A stretch of DNA of 64,000 bases from Alkalihalobacillus sp. FSL W8-0930 (GCA_037965595.1 CP150183.1:2232001-2296000); one strand, 5' to 3'; positions 51,376 through 60,275 are shown, counted from the first letter of the stretch. Notes: generated by a model not told the origin, from the letters alone. Numbers and translations are program-made.

Positions 51376-52284
51376 TTATTTTAGGAATGATTGTTCGCGG
51401 TTGTTGAGTGCCTGATACAAAAAAGATATCGTAGGTAGAGACAGTCCATATGCTTTGGCTCTCCGGAGTAAATATCCTAAAATGGCATCAACCTCTGTTT
51501 GTCTCTCTTGTTTTATATCGACTAACATGGACGAAGTGTTTTCCGCTGTCCGTTTACAAACTGAGACTACGTGAGACCAGTACTTCTCTTTATCAGGCTG
51601 AAGAGGGTGAAGAGAAAAGGCTTCATCAAATACAGACCTCATAAGTCGCTTCAGCTCAATTGATTGAATTAGCTCTCCATTTTTTAACCCAGTAAGTGCT
51701 GTAATTGGATTAATACAAGCATTCACCAATAGCTTGGACCAAAGAAGATCCTCCCAGTTCCCCTGTTCAGAGACAGGGAAATGGAGTGATTGAATTGAAT
51801 GTAGCCACTGCGTTAGCATGGTCGTCCGTTCCTGGTATATCGCCCAGTTTAACTCCCCTACTCCTGTGTGTTGAACGGTTGTATGGTCTAAGCGAACCGC
51901 GCCATGACTAATGGTGGCAAAAGCAATGGTTGGTTCTTCAAGCTCAGAAGCAGTCTCAACATGTGCCATCCCATTTTGTAGGAATAGGTAGCTTTGATGC
52001 TTGCCTCTTCTCTTAAAGTAATTCGTTAAGATTGGATCTAAGTCGTAGGATTTGACCGCAAACAGACATACATCTGCTGCTTCTACGTTTGCTTGATCGA
52101 GTTGAATGCTATGTAATTGAATCGTTTCTGAATGATCGCCACGAACGAGTGTTAGCCCCTTTTGATTCAATTGATCGGCCTGAGCTTTCGTTCTCGTACA
52201 AAGAGTGACCGCATCATTATTCTTTTTTAGATAAGCTGATACTAAGAGACCAATTGCGCCTCCGCCTATTATATAAATCTTCAA
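51376..52284 (-). CDS. panE: 2-dehydropantoate 2-reductase (PanE/ApbA family)
   Basis: This 302-residue NADPH enzyme reduces ketopantoate to pantoate in the pathway to pantothenate and CoA. The Rossmann motif IIGGGAIGLLVSAYLKK is at the N-terminus; the middle shows VKSYDLDPIL and LFLQNGMAHVE, and the catalytic Lys is in LWSKLLVNACINPI. Corresponds in place to B. subtilis ylbQ. Members of the family can act on other 2-oxo acids, so the substrate is likely but not proven. Confidence 0.88.
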   Translation of the reverse strand: MKIYIIGGGAIGLLVSAYLKKNNDAVTLCTRTKAQADQLNQKGLTLVRGDHSETIQLHSIQLDQANVEAADVCLFAVKSYDLDPILTNYFKRRGKHQSYLFLQNGMAHVETASELEEPTIAFATISHGAVRLDHTTVQHTGVGELNWAIYQERTTMLTQWLHSIQSLHFPVSEQGNWEDLLWSKLLVNACINPITALTGLKNGELIQSIELKRLMRSVFDEAFSLHPLQPDKEKYWSHVVSVCKRTAENTSSMLVDIKQERQTEVDAILGYLLRRAKAYGLSLPTISFLYQALNNREQSFLK

Positions 52285-52453
52285 TATAATCCCATCCTAT
52301 CCTAACAATAGTTGAATTGTACCATATCCTTCAAAATAAATAAGTCTTTTTTAGTGGATTTCATGACGTATATGGAATCGTTATTAATGCGTTTTCAGCT
52401 TGTTTATGTTAAGATAATGAAAACGCATTCTTATACTTTTAGGAGGATTTACT

Positions 52454-52957
52454 ATGAGCAAACCAGTTGTTGAACGTCTTCTTGTAAACTATAAAACATT
52501 AGATGAATTTAAGAATTTTAGAGAGTTTGGGGCTGCAGAGCTCTCAATGAAAGATGATCTGAATGCTAATATTATAGAAAATGATAGTGAATCTCCGTTT
52601 TACGGAATATATTTTGGTAAAAAACTTGTAGCGAGAATGAGTCTGTACCGGATTGATAGCAGATTTGACCAATACTTTGATCCACCTCAGGACTACTTTG
52701 AGCTATGGAAGCTTGAAGTGCTGGAGCCTTACCGTAATCAAGGGTATGGGCAAGCACTAGTAGAATTTGCAAAGAGCTTTGGTTTACCTGTTAAAACAAA
52801 TGCTAGACAAGCTTCAAGTGAATTCTGGGAAAAGTCCGGTTTTAACTCTCTTACGTACGATCCAGCTCGAGATCGCGGAGAAAGTCCATTTGTTTGGTTC
52901 CCAGAAGGTGTAATTGAACAGGAGCAACAATCAGCTGCAACAACTGATCAAGACTAA
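52454..52957 (+). CDS. ylbP: GNAT-family N-acetyltransferase YlbP
   Basis: This 167-residue protein has the GNAT acetyl-CoA motif in LEVLEPYRNQGYGQALVEFA and a strand pattern typical of the fold. It matches B. subtilis YlbP by position between panE and gerR/ylbO and by its conserved start KPVVERLLVNYKTLDEFK. The substrate is unknown. AGGAGG lies at good distance from the ATG. It is convergent with the gerR-like gene, with a shared terminator. Confidence 0.88.
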   Translation: MSKPVVERLLVNYKTLDEFKNFREFGAAELSMKDDLNANIIENDSESPFYGIYFGKKLVARMSLYRIDSRFDQYFDPPQDYFELWKLEVLEPYRNQGYGQALVEFAKSFGLPVKTNARQASSEFWEKSGFNSLTYDPARDRGESPFVWFPEGVIEQEQQSAATTDQD

Positions 52958-52975
52958 ACCTTCTATACACAGCTA

Positions 52976-53010
52976 AAAAGGCAAATGTTCCTTAACCGGA
53001 CATTTGCCTT
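52976..53010. terminator. Two-way terminator between ylbP and the gerR-like gene
   Basis: AAAGGCAAATGT (52976-52987) and ACATTTGCCTTT (52999-53010) form a perfect 12-bp stem with A/T runs on both sides between two converging genes. Confidence 0.9.
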
Positions 53011-53028
53011 TACTTATTTATGCTACGT

Positions 53029-53610
53029 TTACATCGTTCGTTCAATGGGATGATCTCTTGTAAACTTCCTCGCTCGATCCATTATTGTGAGCAACGCTTT
53101 ATAATCTTGAGTAATAAGGTCTTTATCTCGGGCAAGCTGCTCCAGCTTTTCTCTTAATTGCTCGTTTTCTTGTCTCAACTCCTCTAGTTCTAGAGAATCT
53201 TTTGTTTCCTGCCTTTGTTCATATGTTGATAAAAATGTAATGACATCTTGTAAATTAAAACCATGCACAGGCTCGGTTGGTAAAGACTCCCGAGTGACTT
53301 GTACATCCTCTATGTCTTGAACAGCAGGAGCTGATGTTGTGACTGGGCTTGGGCTTGGTTTTTGTTTAGCTTCTTGAGAGACGGACTTTTTGCCTTTTTG
53401 CTTCTTAGCCAACGCAACAGCAGATTCATATTTTTTTCGGATGGTCGAATTCCAGCGGAACCCACATGCTGCACTTGATCTTGATAATTTTTTGCCGACT
53501 TCTTCAAAAGCAGCTAGCTGAGTACTTGATTCGCGAATGTGTCGTAACACGACTTCGGCGAGTAACAGATCCTCATCTTCTGACCAGGCATCTTGTCGAG
53601 TGACTACCAT
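53029..53610 (-). CDS. gerR: RsfA/GerR-family sporulation transcription factor (YlbO)
   Basis: This 193-residue protein has an N-terminal Myb/SANT-like DNA-binding domain ([20 protein letters not shown] and [15 protein letters not shown]), a Lys- and Pro-rich linker and a C-terminal coiled coil ([20 protein letters not shown]). B. subtilis GerR (YlbO) is made under SigE and represses some mother-cell genes. Here it occupies the ylbO place next to rpmF. The exact targets in this organism are unknown. Confidence 0.85.
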   Translation of the reverse strand: MVVTRQDAWSEDEDLLLAEVVLRHIRESSTQLAAFEEVGKKLSRSSAACGFRWNSTIRKKYESAVALAKKQKGKKSVSQEAKQKPSPSPVTTSAPAVQDIEDVQVTRESLPTEPVHGFNLQDVITFLSTYEQRQETKDSLELEELRQENEQLREKLEQLARDKDLITQDYKALLTIMDRARKFTRDHPIERTM

Positions 53611-53747
53611 TTTTCATCTCTCCTTTTATATCATATGCTTTCTTATGTCTATGCAAATCAGGTGTTAGATAGACTAGGAACTAGTAATCAGTTATATCCT
53701 TTTTCTCTCTAATCTATTCACCCTGATTGAAGGAGGATAAAAACGAT

Positions 53748-53782
53748 AAAAAAACCTCCAGGGTAGGATACCCAAGAGGTTT
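53748..53782 (-). terminator. Rho-independent terminator of rpmF
   Basis: On the minus strand AAACCTCTTGGGTA pairs with TACCCTGGAGGTTT with one or two mismatches and is followed by a T-run. It starts 10 bases past the rpmF stop codon. Confidence 0.85.
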
Positions 53783-53792
53783 CTTTCAAACA

Positions 53793-53963
53793 TTATTTTG
53801 TAACTTTTTCACCTTTGTAAGAACCACATTCTTTACAAACGCGGTGGCTAAGTTTCATCTCGCCACATTCTGCACATTTCACCATGCCAGGGACAGCTAG
53901 TTTCAAGTGCGTACGACGTTTTCTTTTAGCGGTTTTAGACGTTCTTCTAAATGGTACTGCCAA
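53793..53963 (-). CDS. rpmF: Ribosomal protein bL32
   Basis: This 56-residue protein of the 50S subunit starts [20 protein letters not shown] after the initiator. Four cysteines, CAEC and CKEC, form the zinc ribbon, so this is the zinc-binding form. The start is a TTG at 53963 with AAGGAGGTGG upstream; the ATG at 53993 would add ten residues not seen in the family. It follows ylbN (yceD), the usual pairing. Confidence 0.97.
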   Translation of the reverse strand: MAVPFRRTSKTAKRKRRTHLKLAVPGMVKCAECGEMKLSHRVCKECGSYKGEKVTK

Positions 53964-54008
53964 TATTCCCACCTCCTTAAAAAAATCAAACACTCAATCA
54001 TCGACTCG

Positions 54009-54524
54009 TTACGACTTATCAAAAAACTTGGCTAAATCAGCCATACGCGGGTCAATTCGATCCTTTTGTGACTCTTCAGTCACAAGCTCCCAGTCTTTAC
54101 CTGAAGGCGGAGCTAACGGCTCTGCACCCTCTTCAGCATAGACCTGTAATGGAATTTCCAAAAGGATTCGCTCTTCCAGAATAGGAGTTAGATCAATCTC
54201 ATCATCAAGAACCAAATGAACTTCATCCTTATCTGAGATATCCGGCATAACGGATCCCTCAGGTAGAAAATGCTCATCAAAGCTAATTGATAGTGGCCAC
54301 TTCACATCTGCAAGGGTTCTTGCACATGGCAGAGTCAACTCTCCCTCAAGCTTTAAAGAAAATGTAATGAGATTTGTCGGATATGTCACTTCTCCAGTTA
54401 CCCGGATGTTTGTCATATCACGAATATCATTACTTTCTTTTAGTAACTGATCAAAGCGAACCGACTCATCAATAGGAAAGGTCTTATGCTTAGCTGCTTT
54501 TAGTTCACGCAGCGTCCATTTCAT
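54009..54524 (-). CDS. ylbN: YceD/DUF177-family protein YlbN
   Basis: This 171-residue acidic protein belongs to the DUF177 family, linked to 23S rRNA accumulation in E. coli and plants and almost always next to rpmF. Visible family parts are KLEGELTLPCARTLADVKWP and an acidic middle, with a C-terminal DRIDPRMADLAKFFD. Only one cysteine of the family's common Cys pair is present. It lies 45 bases before rpmF. Confidence 0.92.
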   Translation of the reverse strand: MKWTLRELKAAKHKTFPIDESVRFDQLLKESNDIRDMTNIRVTGEVTYPTNLITFSLKLEGELTLPCARTLADVKWPLSISFDEHFLPEGSVMPDISDKDEVHLVLDDEIDLTPILEERILLEIPLQVYAEEGAEPLAPPSGKDWELVTEESQKDRIDPRMADLAKFFDKS

Positions 54525-54682
54525 GATAAACCACCTCTAAGGCACAAAAGTAATTATAGATCTGACACTAATGAATGTCAACCTTTTTTCTTTACAGTTT
54601 AATGCGTATACTAAGATTAGTTCCTTCATTAGAACTACATCTATTCTAGCATGTCAGATTATCCGAGTAAAGGAGGCCGTCC

Positions 54683-55912
54683 ATGCAAAACGTAACAAAC
54701 CAAGTAAAAGCCGTTGGAATGGTTGTGGAATACAATCCTTTTCACAACGGACATCTATATCAGCTTCAGCAAGCAAAACAAGATACAGGCGCTGATGTGG
54801 TTGTAGCTGTTATGAGCAGCTCCTTCCTGCAGCGAGGTGAACCAGCACTTGTCTCTAAATGGTCTCGCACAAAAATGGCTCTGGCGAATGGTGTGGATCT
54901 TGTACTTGAACTTCCTTATGCCTATGCTAGTCAAAAAGCAGAGATTTTTGCAAAAGGTGCGATCTCTATCTTAGCTGCAGCGGGCGTTGATTTTCTTCAT
55001 TTTGGCAGTGAGTCAGGGTCTATTGAAGAATTTCATGAGTTATTATATACAATGCAACAGAATGAAGGCGAATGGGATCTGTTAGTAAAGGAATATATGA
55101 GTCAGGGTCACAGCTATCCTCGAGCCGCATCTCTCGCCTTTACTCAATTAGGAGTAGATACGACTCTTTCATTGGAACAACCTAATAACATCCTAGGCTA
55201 TCATTATATAAAGGCCATTCGCGACCAAAACTCAGCGATCATTCCTTACACAACAAAGCGAATAGCTGCGGGGTATCATGACCGCACGATTTCATCACCA
55301 TCCATAGCCAGTGCAACAAGTATAAGAGAAGCTATTTTCTCAAGTGAGGATCAGACAAGCCTAGTAAAACAGGTGATGCCCCCATCCTCTTATACTGAAC
55401 TGACAAATTATTCACAGACTACGCGTCAACTTCATAATTGGGAACGGTATTTTCCATTTCTACAGTATAGAATCTTAAGTTCAACGGCAGATGAACTTTC
55501 TTCCATCTATGAATGCGTGGAAGGATTAGAATTTCGAGTACTTGATACAATAGGCAAGGCTACTTCATTTCAAGAATGGATGAGCTCACTAAAAACAAAA
55601 CGGTATACATGGACCAGATTACAGCGTTTAGCCACTCATATTCTGACCCACACAACAAAAGCTGAGCTAAACCGCATTCACACTTCTCCCCTACCTTATA
55701 TAAGGCCTCTCGGGATGAACAAAACTGGTCAATTATACCTTCGCACACTTAAAAAGAAAGCTACTGTTTCCATTCTCAGTCGATTTGCTTCATCCGAAGA
55801 TCTGCTTGCCACACTTGAACTAAGAGCCTCCAGAGCTTATCTAGCACCTCTTTCCCAAGAAGTGAGGTCTGCACGCATGGATGAGGAATTTAAAGCCCCC
55901 ATACGACTCTAG
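54683..55912 (+). CDS. tmcAL: tRNA(Met) cytidine acetate ligase TmcAL (YlbM)
   Basis: This 409-residue protein activates acetate with ATP and forms N4-acetylcytidine at the wobble base of elongator tRNA-Met. The nucleotidyltransferase fold starts with AVGMVVEYNPFHNGHLYQL, where HNGH is the catalytic HxGH motif; FLQRGEPALVSKWSRTKMAL follows. The ATG has AAAGGAGG upstream. The tmcAL-ylbN divergent pair is as in B. subtilis. It ends in a shared hairpin with ylbL. Confidence 0.94.
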   Translation: MQNVTNQVKAVGMVVEYNPFHNGHLYQLQQAKQDTGADVVVAVMSSSFLQRGEPALVSKWSRTKMALANGVDLVLELPYAYASQKAEIFAKGAISILAAAGVDFLHFGSESGSIEEFHELLYTMQQNEGEWDLLVKEYMSQGHSYPRAASLAFTQLGVDTTLSLEQPNNILGYHYIKAIRDQNSAIIPYTTKRIAAGYHDRTISSPSIASATSIREAIFSSEDQTSLVKQVMPPSSYTELTNYSQTTRQLHNWERYFPFLQYRILSSTADELSSIYECVEGLEFRVLDTIGKATSFQEWMSSLKTKRYTWTRLQRLATHILTHTTKAELNRIHTSPLPYIRPLGMNKTGQLYLRTLKKKATVSILSRFASSEDLLATLELRASRAYLAPLSQEVRSARMDEEFKAPIRL

Positions 55913-55938
55913 AATCCTAGTGGTATGGGGGATGTTTT
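55896..55938. terminator. Two-way terminator between tmcAL and ylbL
   Basis: CCCCCATAC (55896-55904) and GTATGGGGG (55923-55931) form a perfect 9-bp stem that includes the tmcAL stop codon in its loop region and is followed by ATGTTTTGTT on the plus strand. Confidence 0.75.
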
Positions 55939-55939
55939 G

Positions 55940-56995
55940 TTATGATTTTTCATTGCCTGGAAGTTCCTCAAGAAAACGTAGGGCATCCTCTATATTCTGA
56001 ACAGGGATCACCTGCATATCTGTTCCGATATCTTCTGCCGCGTGTTTCGCTTCTTCATAATTCGTTCCATTTTGTCCATTTGCATCAGGTGCAAAGAAGT
56101 ACTTCGCCCCCGCTTTATCTGCCGCAACAACCTTTTGTGAGGCTCCACCTATTGGTCCAACAGTCCCCTCGTCATTAATCGTGCCGGTACCTGCGATAAG
56201 GTAGCCATGTGTAATGTCTTCATCTACAAGTTGATTATAGATCTCAAGTGAGTACATGAGTCCAGCGGATGGTCCACCGATATCTGTTTCATTAATGGTA
56301 ACAGCGGGCGAGAACGTTACATCTCGGTCGGTCACAGGTGAAAGAATCCCTAGTCCAACTCGTCCTTCCTCTACTTCATACTCGTCTGGAAAAGGTTGAA
56401 AAGCTAATTCAACTGTGCGTGGTTCTGCATCACGTGTCACGGACAATGTGACAACATCATCCTTTGAATATCCTTCTAAAAGCTCCAGTAACTCCTCAGC
56501 CGTGTGAGTAGGTGTTCCATTCACTTCAGTAATTAAATCTCCTGTTTTTAATTCCTTTGCCGCTGGCATCCCTTCAATGAGATTGGTTACAAGTACGCCG
56601 CGATACTCATAAGAAACCTCTGCGCCTGCTTGTTCGTACGCTGCAATTTTTGCATTCTCCTGAGAGCCCGACATTAACAGTCTTTGCCGTTCATGATAAT
56701 CTGAATCACTTTCCTCAGATCCTCGCACTTGTTCTTCCGGGAGGATCTGTCTGTAGGAGCTTAGGAGTGACCATACGTAGTACAAAGGTGTGGCTCTTGC
56801 CATCTCAACCGTTGTCAGCATAAATGCTCCCTCTTCGACCCCGTTTGTACCTTCTACAGTAATCATCTCGTTAAGCTCTTGAGCAATTCCAGGCTGTGAA
56901 TAGTAATAAGGCAGCTTAATCAGATTCAACAGTAGGACAAGGGCTAAAACAATGATATATCGTTTTCTAATCAATGGTTTTCTTGGTTCATTCAT
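55940..56995 (-). CDS. ylbL: PDZ and Lon-like serine protease YlbL
   Basis: This 351-residue protein has a signal anchor (YIIVLALVLLLNLIKLPYYY), a PDZ domain (about 120-205: GVLVTNLIEGMPAAKELKTG) and a C-terminal Lon S16 protease domain. The catalytic Ser is in DIGGPSAGLMYSLEIYN and the Lys in IGGASQKVVAADKAG. It likely acts outside the membrane; in B. subtilis YlbL degrades the cell-division inhibitor YneA after DNA damage. The patatin-like ylbK that neighbours it in B. subtilis is absent here. Confidence 0.92.
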   Translation of the reverse strand: MNEPRKPLIRKRYIIVLALVLLLNLIKLPYYYSQPGIAQELNEMITVEGTNGVEEGAFMLTTVEMARATPLYYVWSLLSSYRQILPEEQVRGSEESDSDYHERQRLLMSGSQENAKIAAYEQAGAEVSYEYRGVLVTNLIEGMPAAKELKTGDLITEVNGTPTHTAEELLELLEGYSKDDVVTLSVTRDAEPRTVELAFQPFPDEYEVEEGRVGLGILSPVTDRDVTFSPAVTINETDIGGPSAGLMYSLEIYNQLVDEDITHGYLIAGTGTINDEGTVGPIGGASQKVVAADKAGAKYFFAPDANGQNGTNYEEAKHAAEDIGTDMQVIPVQNIEDALRFLEELPGNEKS

Positions 56996-57106
56996 ATGGA
57001 TCTCCTCCTTGCAGGACGTTTATTGCTCACTGATTCATTGGTCTATTTCAATTGTTCATACGTATAGTAGAGAATACGTAAGAGACAAGCTCGAGGGGGA
57101 GTAGAT

Positions 57107-58324
57107 GTGCCGGTTTTAAAAACATGGTTATTTAGCGGGACAGCAATATTAATGGCTTTTGCCTTAATCATGTTCCCCAAGGAAGCACTTGAGGCATCAC
57201 TTAATGGTATGGGAATGTGGTGGGATGTTGTCTTTCCTTCCTTGTTACCTTTTTTTATCCTATCTGAACTATTAATTGGTTTTGGTGTGGTAGCCTTTCT
57301 CGGAACCATTCTAGAACCATTTATGCGTCCCATCTTCAGAGTGCCTGGAGCCGGAAGCTTTGTTTGGGCTATGGGACTGGCTTCGGGAAACCCGACCGGT
57401 GCCAAGCTTGCAGCTAGGCTTCGCCAACAGAAAAAAGTCACTCGTGTAGAAGGAGAACGATTAGCAGCCTTTACAAATTCCTCTAATCCACTCTTTCTTT
57501 TTGGTGCGATTGCTGTAGGTTTTTTTCATAATCCTGCTCTTGGTTTACTCCTTGCTGCCGCCCATTATTTAGGGAATATCCTTGTTGGCTTATCGATGAG
57601 ATATTATGGCAGAAAGGAAGAAACCTACGAGCGTACTGCGGAAACACGAAGCAGATTCTCTTTGAAAGAGGCGTTCTCCCGAATGCACACGGAGCGAATT
57701 CAGGATGGGCGACCAATTGGACAGCTATTAGGAGATGCCGTTCAATCCTCTGTCCGTACTCTTCTACTTGTGGGCGGCTTCATCATCTTATTTTCAGTGG
57801 TTAATAAGATGCTTTCCATTAGTGGGTTTACGGACCTATTCGCACAAGGAATTTCTTGGGTGTTTTCACTTTTTCAGCTTTCCCCCCATTTAAGTATGCC
57901 TTTCATATCCGGGTTGTTTGAAATTACATCTGGTGCACACTTACTATCAACGGCAGATGCACATCTTTTGGAGAAAGTCATTGTTGCCAGCTTCTTTATT
58001 GCGTTTGGTGGATTTTCCATTCAGGCTCAAGTAGCGAGTATTCTTTCAGAAACAGATCTACGCTTTAAGCCGTTTTTTATCGGTCGCTTGCTCCATGGTT
58101 GTTTTAGTGCCGTTCTTATCCTACTTCTTTGGAAGCCACTTTATGTAAATCGAACAACTCATGAAACCTTTTTTCCAATTACAAATCAATGGCAACCTCA
58201 TGTAAATGTACTTGTCACCGGCTGGAATCAATGGCTGCAATTTTCGCCCTTCATCACTTTATGTGGACTTGTTCTCTACATTGTTATTAAAGCCCGTAAT
58301 CAATTGGTTCTTACACATAAGTAG
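57107..58324 (+). CDS. ylbJ: Sporulation integral membrane protein YlbJ
   Basis: This 405-residue membrane protein has about eight hydrophobic segments and Gate-type nucleoside-recognition domains, with MGLASGNPTGAKLAARLR and FEITSGAHLLS as family marks. B. subtilis YlbJ is needed for spore cortex formation. The start is GTG at 57107 with GAGGGGGAG upstream; an ATG two bases earlier hits a stop at once. The end overlaps the coaD end by 14 bases on the other strand. Confidence 0.92.
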   Translation: MPVLKTWLFSGTAILMAFALIMFPKEALEASLNGMGMWWDVVFPSLLPFFILSELLIGFGVVAFLGTILEPFMRPIFRVPGAGSFVWAMGLASGNPTGAKLAARLRQQKKVTRVEGERLAAFTNSSNPLFLFGAIAVGFFHNPALGLLLAAAHYLGNILVGLSMRYYGRKEETYERTAETRSRFSLKEAFSRMHTERIQDGRPIGQLLGDAVQSSVRTLLLVGGFIILFSVVNKMLSISGFTDLFAQGISWVFSLFQLSPHLSMPFISGLFEITSGAHLLSTADAHLLEKVIVASFFIAFGGFSIQAQVASILSETDLRFKPFFIGRLLHGCFSAVLILLLWKPLYVNRTTHETFFPITNQWQPHVNVLVTGWNQWLQFSPFITLCGLVLYIVIKARNQLVLTHK

Positions 58325-58787
58325 CGATTAGTGCTCTTTCAACCGCTTCTGGTACGAGTTTACTTAGAGACTGTTTGTATTTTGCTGCTTCCTTCACGAT
58401 CGTTGAACTGATAAAAGCAAGCTCTGCACTAGTCGCTAAAAAATACGTTTCCACTTCAGGTGCAAATTGACGATTAATAGAAGCGACCTGCATTTCATAT
58501 TCAAAGTCACTTGATCCTCGTAATCCACGGATCATCGCACGTCCACCTTGTTCCTTGACGTATTGTACCGTTAAGCCCTCATATGAATCGACAGTGACAC
58601 GAGGGAGATGGCGTGTTGAATCTTTTATTAACTGCAACCGCTCTTCTACTGTGAATAGCGTCTGTTTCTTTGAATTATGTACGAGTAGCACGCGAATCTC
58701 ATCAAAGGAATGTGTTGCCCTCTCAATTAAATCAATATGTCCTCGTGTGATTGGATCAAATGAACCTGGGAATACAGCTAACGTCAT
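58311..58787 (-). CDS. coaD: Phosphopantetheine adenylyltransferase
   Basis: This 158-residue enzyme transfers AMP to 4'-phosphopantetheine, the next-to-last step of CoA synthesis. The nucleotide site is FPGSFDPITRGHIDLIERA, with the catalytic HxGH-like TRGH, and the C-terminal ISSTIVKEAAKY. It overlaps rsmD by 4 bases. Two steps of CoA synthesis, PanE and CoaD, are thus in this window. Confidence 0.97.
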   Translation of the reverse strand: MTLAVFPGSFDPITRGHIDLIERATHSFDEIRVLLVHNSKKQTLFTVEERLQLIKDSTRHLPRVTVDSYEGLTVQYVKEQGGRAMIRGLRGSSDFEYEMQVASINRQFAPEVETYFLATSAELAFISSTIVKEAAKYKQSLSKLVPEAVERALIATYV

Positions 58788-59359
58788 AACGCTCCACCTT
58801 CACTTTCTGAACGATTTGCCCAGATTGTAACCGTTGTATCACCATACTGTTCGTTTCTTTGCACAACTAAACGTCCACATTGTAATGGGAGTTTAACAGA
58901 CGTTGCATGCTCTACTACAATCACACCAGTTGATGTTAATAATTCATGTTCATCAATAAATTCAAGCTGTCCTTTAAGTGTTTGTTTCGCATAGGGAGGA
59001 TCCAAAAAGATCATATCGAACGATAGTCCTCTTTTTAAGATTGCTTTTAACGCCCTGTCTGCCTCCGTTCGATAGACTTCAGCCATGCCATCTAACTTTG
59101 TGAATGTGAGATTGTCATGTATCGTTTGAATCGCTTTTTTATCTTGATCAACAAAGATAACAGAATCTAACCCACGGCTTAAGCCTTCAATCCCTAGTCC
59201 TCCACTTCCTGCATACAGATCAAGTCCACTACCACCATCAAAGTAAGGACCAATCATATTGAAAATCGACTCTTTTACTTTGTCTGTAGTTGGTCTCGTC
59301 CCTTTTCCAGGCACGGCCTTTAAAGGGAGCCCTTTTTTATCTCCAGAAATAACACGCAT
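58784..59359 (-). CDS. rsmD: 16S rRNA (guanine-966-N2)-methyltransferase RsmD
   Basis: This 191-residue SAM-dependent enzyme methylates G966 of 16S rRNA. SAM motif I is GLDLYAGSGGLGIEGLSRG and the catalytic motif is MIFLDPPYAKQ. The start at 59359 (MRVISGDKKG) has AGGTGAT upstream; a GTG three codons earlier is less likely. It is ylbH in B. subtilis and pairs with coaD as usual. Confidence 0.94.
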   Translation of the reverse strand: MRVISGDKKGLPLKAVPGKGTRPTTDKVKESIFNMIGPYFDGGSGLDLYAGSGGLGIEGLSRGLDSVIFVDQDKKAIQTIHDNLTFTKLDGMAEVYRTEADRALKAILKRGLSFDMIFLDPPYAKQTLKGQLEFIDEHELLTSTGVIVVEHATSVKLPLQCGRLVVQRNEQYGDTTVTIWANRSESEGGAL

Positions 59360-59407
59360 GTAAATCACCTAGCCTTTATTGTTCGTGTGAAGCCTTTCAT
59401 TTATCCT

Positions 59408-59435
59408 ATTATATCATGAAAATGATTTCTGTTAT
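59408..59435 (-). promoter_or_regulatory. Candidate promoter of rsmD-coaD
   Basis: ATAACA (59430-59435), 16 bases, and an extended -10 TGATATAAT with perfect TATAAT (59408-59413) on the minus strand, about 50 bases ahead of rsmD. Confidence 0.6.
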
Positions 59436-59493
59436 TCCATGTATAGTTTAGTCATAGTTAGCCCATACTACCAATTAACAGCATGTTTTCATG

Positions 59494-59522
59494 TTGTGAC
59501 AACCACGGAGAAGACTTACTTT
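59494..59522 (+). promoter_or_regulatory. Candidate promoter of the putative small RNA
   Basis: TTGTGA (59494-59499), 17 bases, TACTTT (59517-59522) on the plus strand. The boxes are imperfect. Transcription would start near 59529. Confidence 0.35.
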
Positions 59523-59528
59523 CCCCAT

Positions 59529-59616
59529 AAGCTCTCTCCGGTTTCTCCTCTCCCATAGCCTGTCTCATCTTATATGAGTATAGGCACCCGCAGTCAATTA
59601 GACTGCGGCTTTTTTT
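59529..59616 (+). ncRNA. Candidate C/U-rich small RNA ending in an intrinsic terminator
   Basis: The 318-base gap between rsmD and the next plus-strand gene holds a strong plus-strand terminator, CCGCAGTC/GACTGCGG (59588-59608) with seven T (59610-59616), but no gene in front of it that it could serve. Ahead of it are an unpaired pyrimidine-rich stretch, GGTTTCTCCTCTCCCATAG (about 59542-59560), which is complementary to ribosome-binding sites, and a small hairpin CTCAT/ATGAG. This is the layout of trans-acting small RNAs of Bacilli with C-rich motifs. The next gene has its own promoter after the terminator. No known RNA was recognised. Confidence 0.4.
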
Positions 59617-59626
59617 ATCTCGACTA

Positions 59627-59659
59627 ATCGATGTATTCGTGCTATATTGTCTCGTGATT
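59627..59659 (+). promoter_or_regulatory. Candidate promoter of the gene at 59687
   Basis: TCGACT, 17 bases, and an extended -10 TGCTATATT lie between the upstream terminator and the gene, about 30 bases before the ribosome-binding site AGAGGAGT. Confidence 0.5.
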
Positions 59660-59686
59660 ACGAGATGCTAGAGGAGTGTGCTAACA

Positions 59687-60079
59687 ATGATTCAGCGTTT
59701 TATTGAGCTTGGCGAAGGATATGGGGATTTTTACGAATTACTTGAACTGGCTACAACCAATAAAGAACGATTGGCTGAATTCGTTCAATTTGAGACAAAC
59801 ATTAATGATCAAAAGCGCGCATCGGTAGGCGTTATTCTACGTCCTGCTACAAAAGCAGGATTTATGCCCATTTATTATTGTCGCGAAGGCATTAGTATTA
59901 AAGAAGGGATTGAAAGTAAGCGCGTTCGTGAATTTCGAGATCTTGCTCATTCATTACACAAACGGGTTCGTCAACTGGAAGTGAGACCCTCAAAGGATTT
60001 TGCTGAAAAAGAGTTATACGAGCAATACTTAACAGGTGTGTTCCGTGTAAATCATTGTCTGCCCCCATTAAATTGGTAG
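59687..60079 (+). CDS. Uncharacterised conserved Bacillus protein
   Basis: This protein of about 130 residues starts MIQRFIELGEGYGDFYELLE. It recalls short Bacillaceae proteins that databases have at times labelled methylthioribose kinase, a name that its size does not support; I rely on memory for that link. It is mixed alpha/beta, has no membrane segment, and shows one cysteine in YYCREG and one near the end (VNHCLPP). I take the ATG at 59687, since AGAGGAGT is too close to the GTG at 59678. It stands alone between rsmD and a transporter gene. Confidence 0.7.
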   Translation: MIQRFIELGEGYGDFYELLELATTNKERLAEFVQFETNINDQKRASVGVILRPATKAGFMPIYYCREGISIKEGIESKRVREFRDLAHSLHKRVRQLEVRPSKDFAEKELYEQYLTGVFRVNHCLPPLNW

Positions 60080-60102
60080 GTTGAATACATATAAGTAGAT
60101 AC

Positions 60103-60275
60103 GTAAAAAGACGGCGGGACATAACTTGAATGTAGCGAGTAAAACACGAATATAGCAATTAATCCGCTACAGGAGCATCCCTCGCTTGTTCAAATAAATC
60201 ACGAAAGGCGAATGATTCTACAATCGAATCATTCGCCTTTTCAAATTGATTTTAAGTTATGCCTCAGCCTCTTTT
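60103..60275. repeat. Intergenic repeat, second copy of the outer element
   Basis: This stretch, inverted, matches the outer element at 7684-7945: GGGACATAACTT, AGTAAAACACGAATAT, TAATCCGCTACAGGA, and the hairpin AAAGGCGAATGATTC (60204-60218 with 60226-60240). It lacks the 105-base GC-rich insert. It fills the space between two converging genes and the hairpin could end transcription from both. Its edge touches the stop codon of the transporter gene. Confidence 0.8.

Noticed and set aside
58311-58324. Overlap of ylbJ and coaD ends as a possible antisense control
   Set aside because: A 14-base overlap of stop regions in converging genes is common and needs no special explanation.
59529-59616. 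Identity of the candidate RNA with RoxS/RsaE or FsrA
   Set aside because: Only the C/U-rich character is shared; the location and the sequence I can recall do not match, so no name was given.
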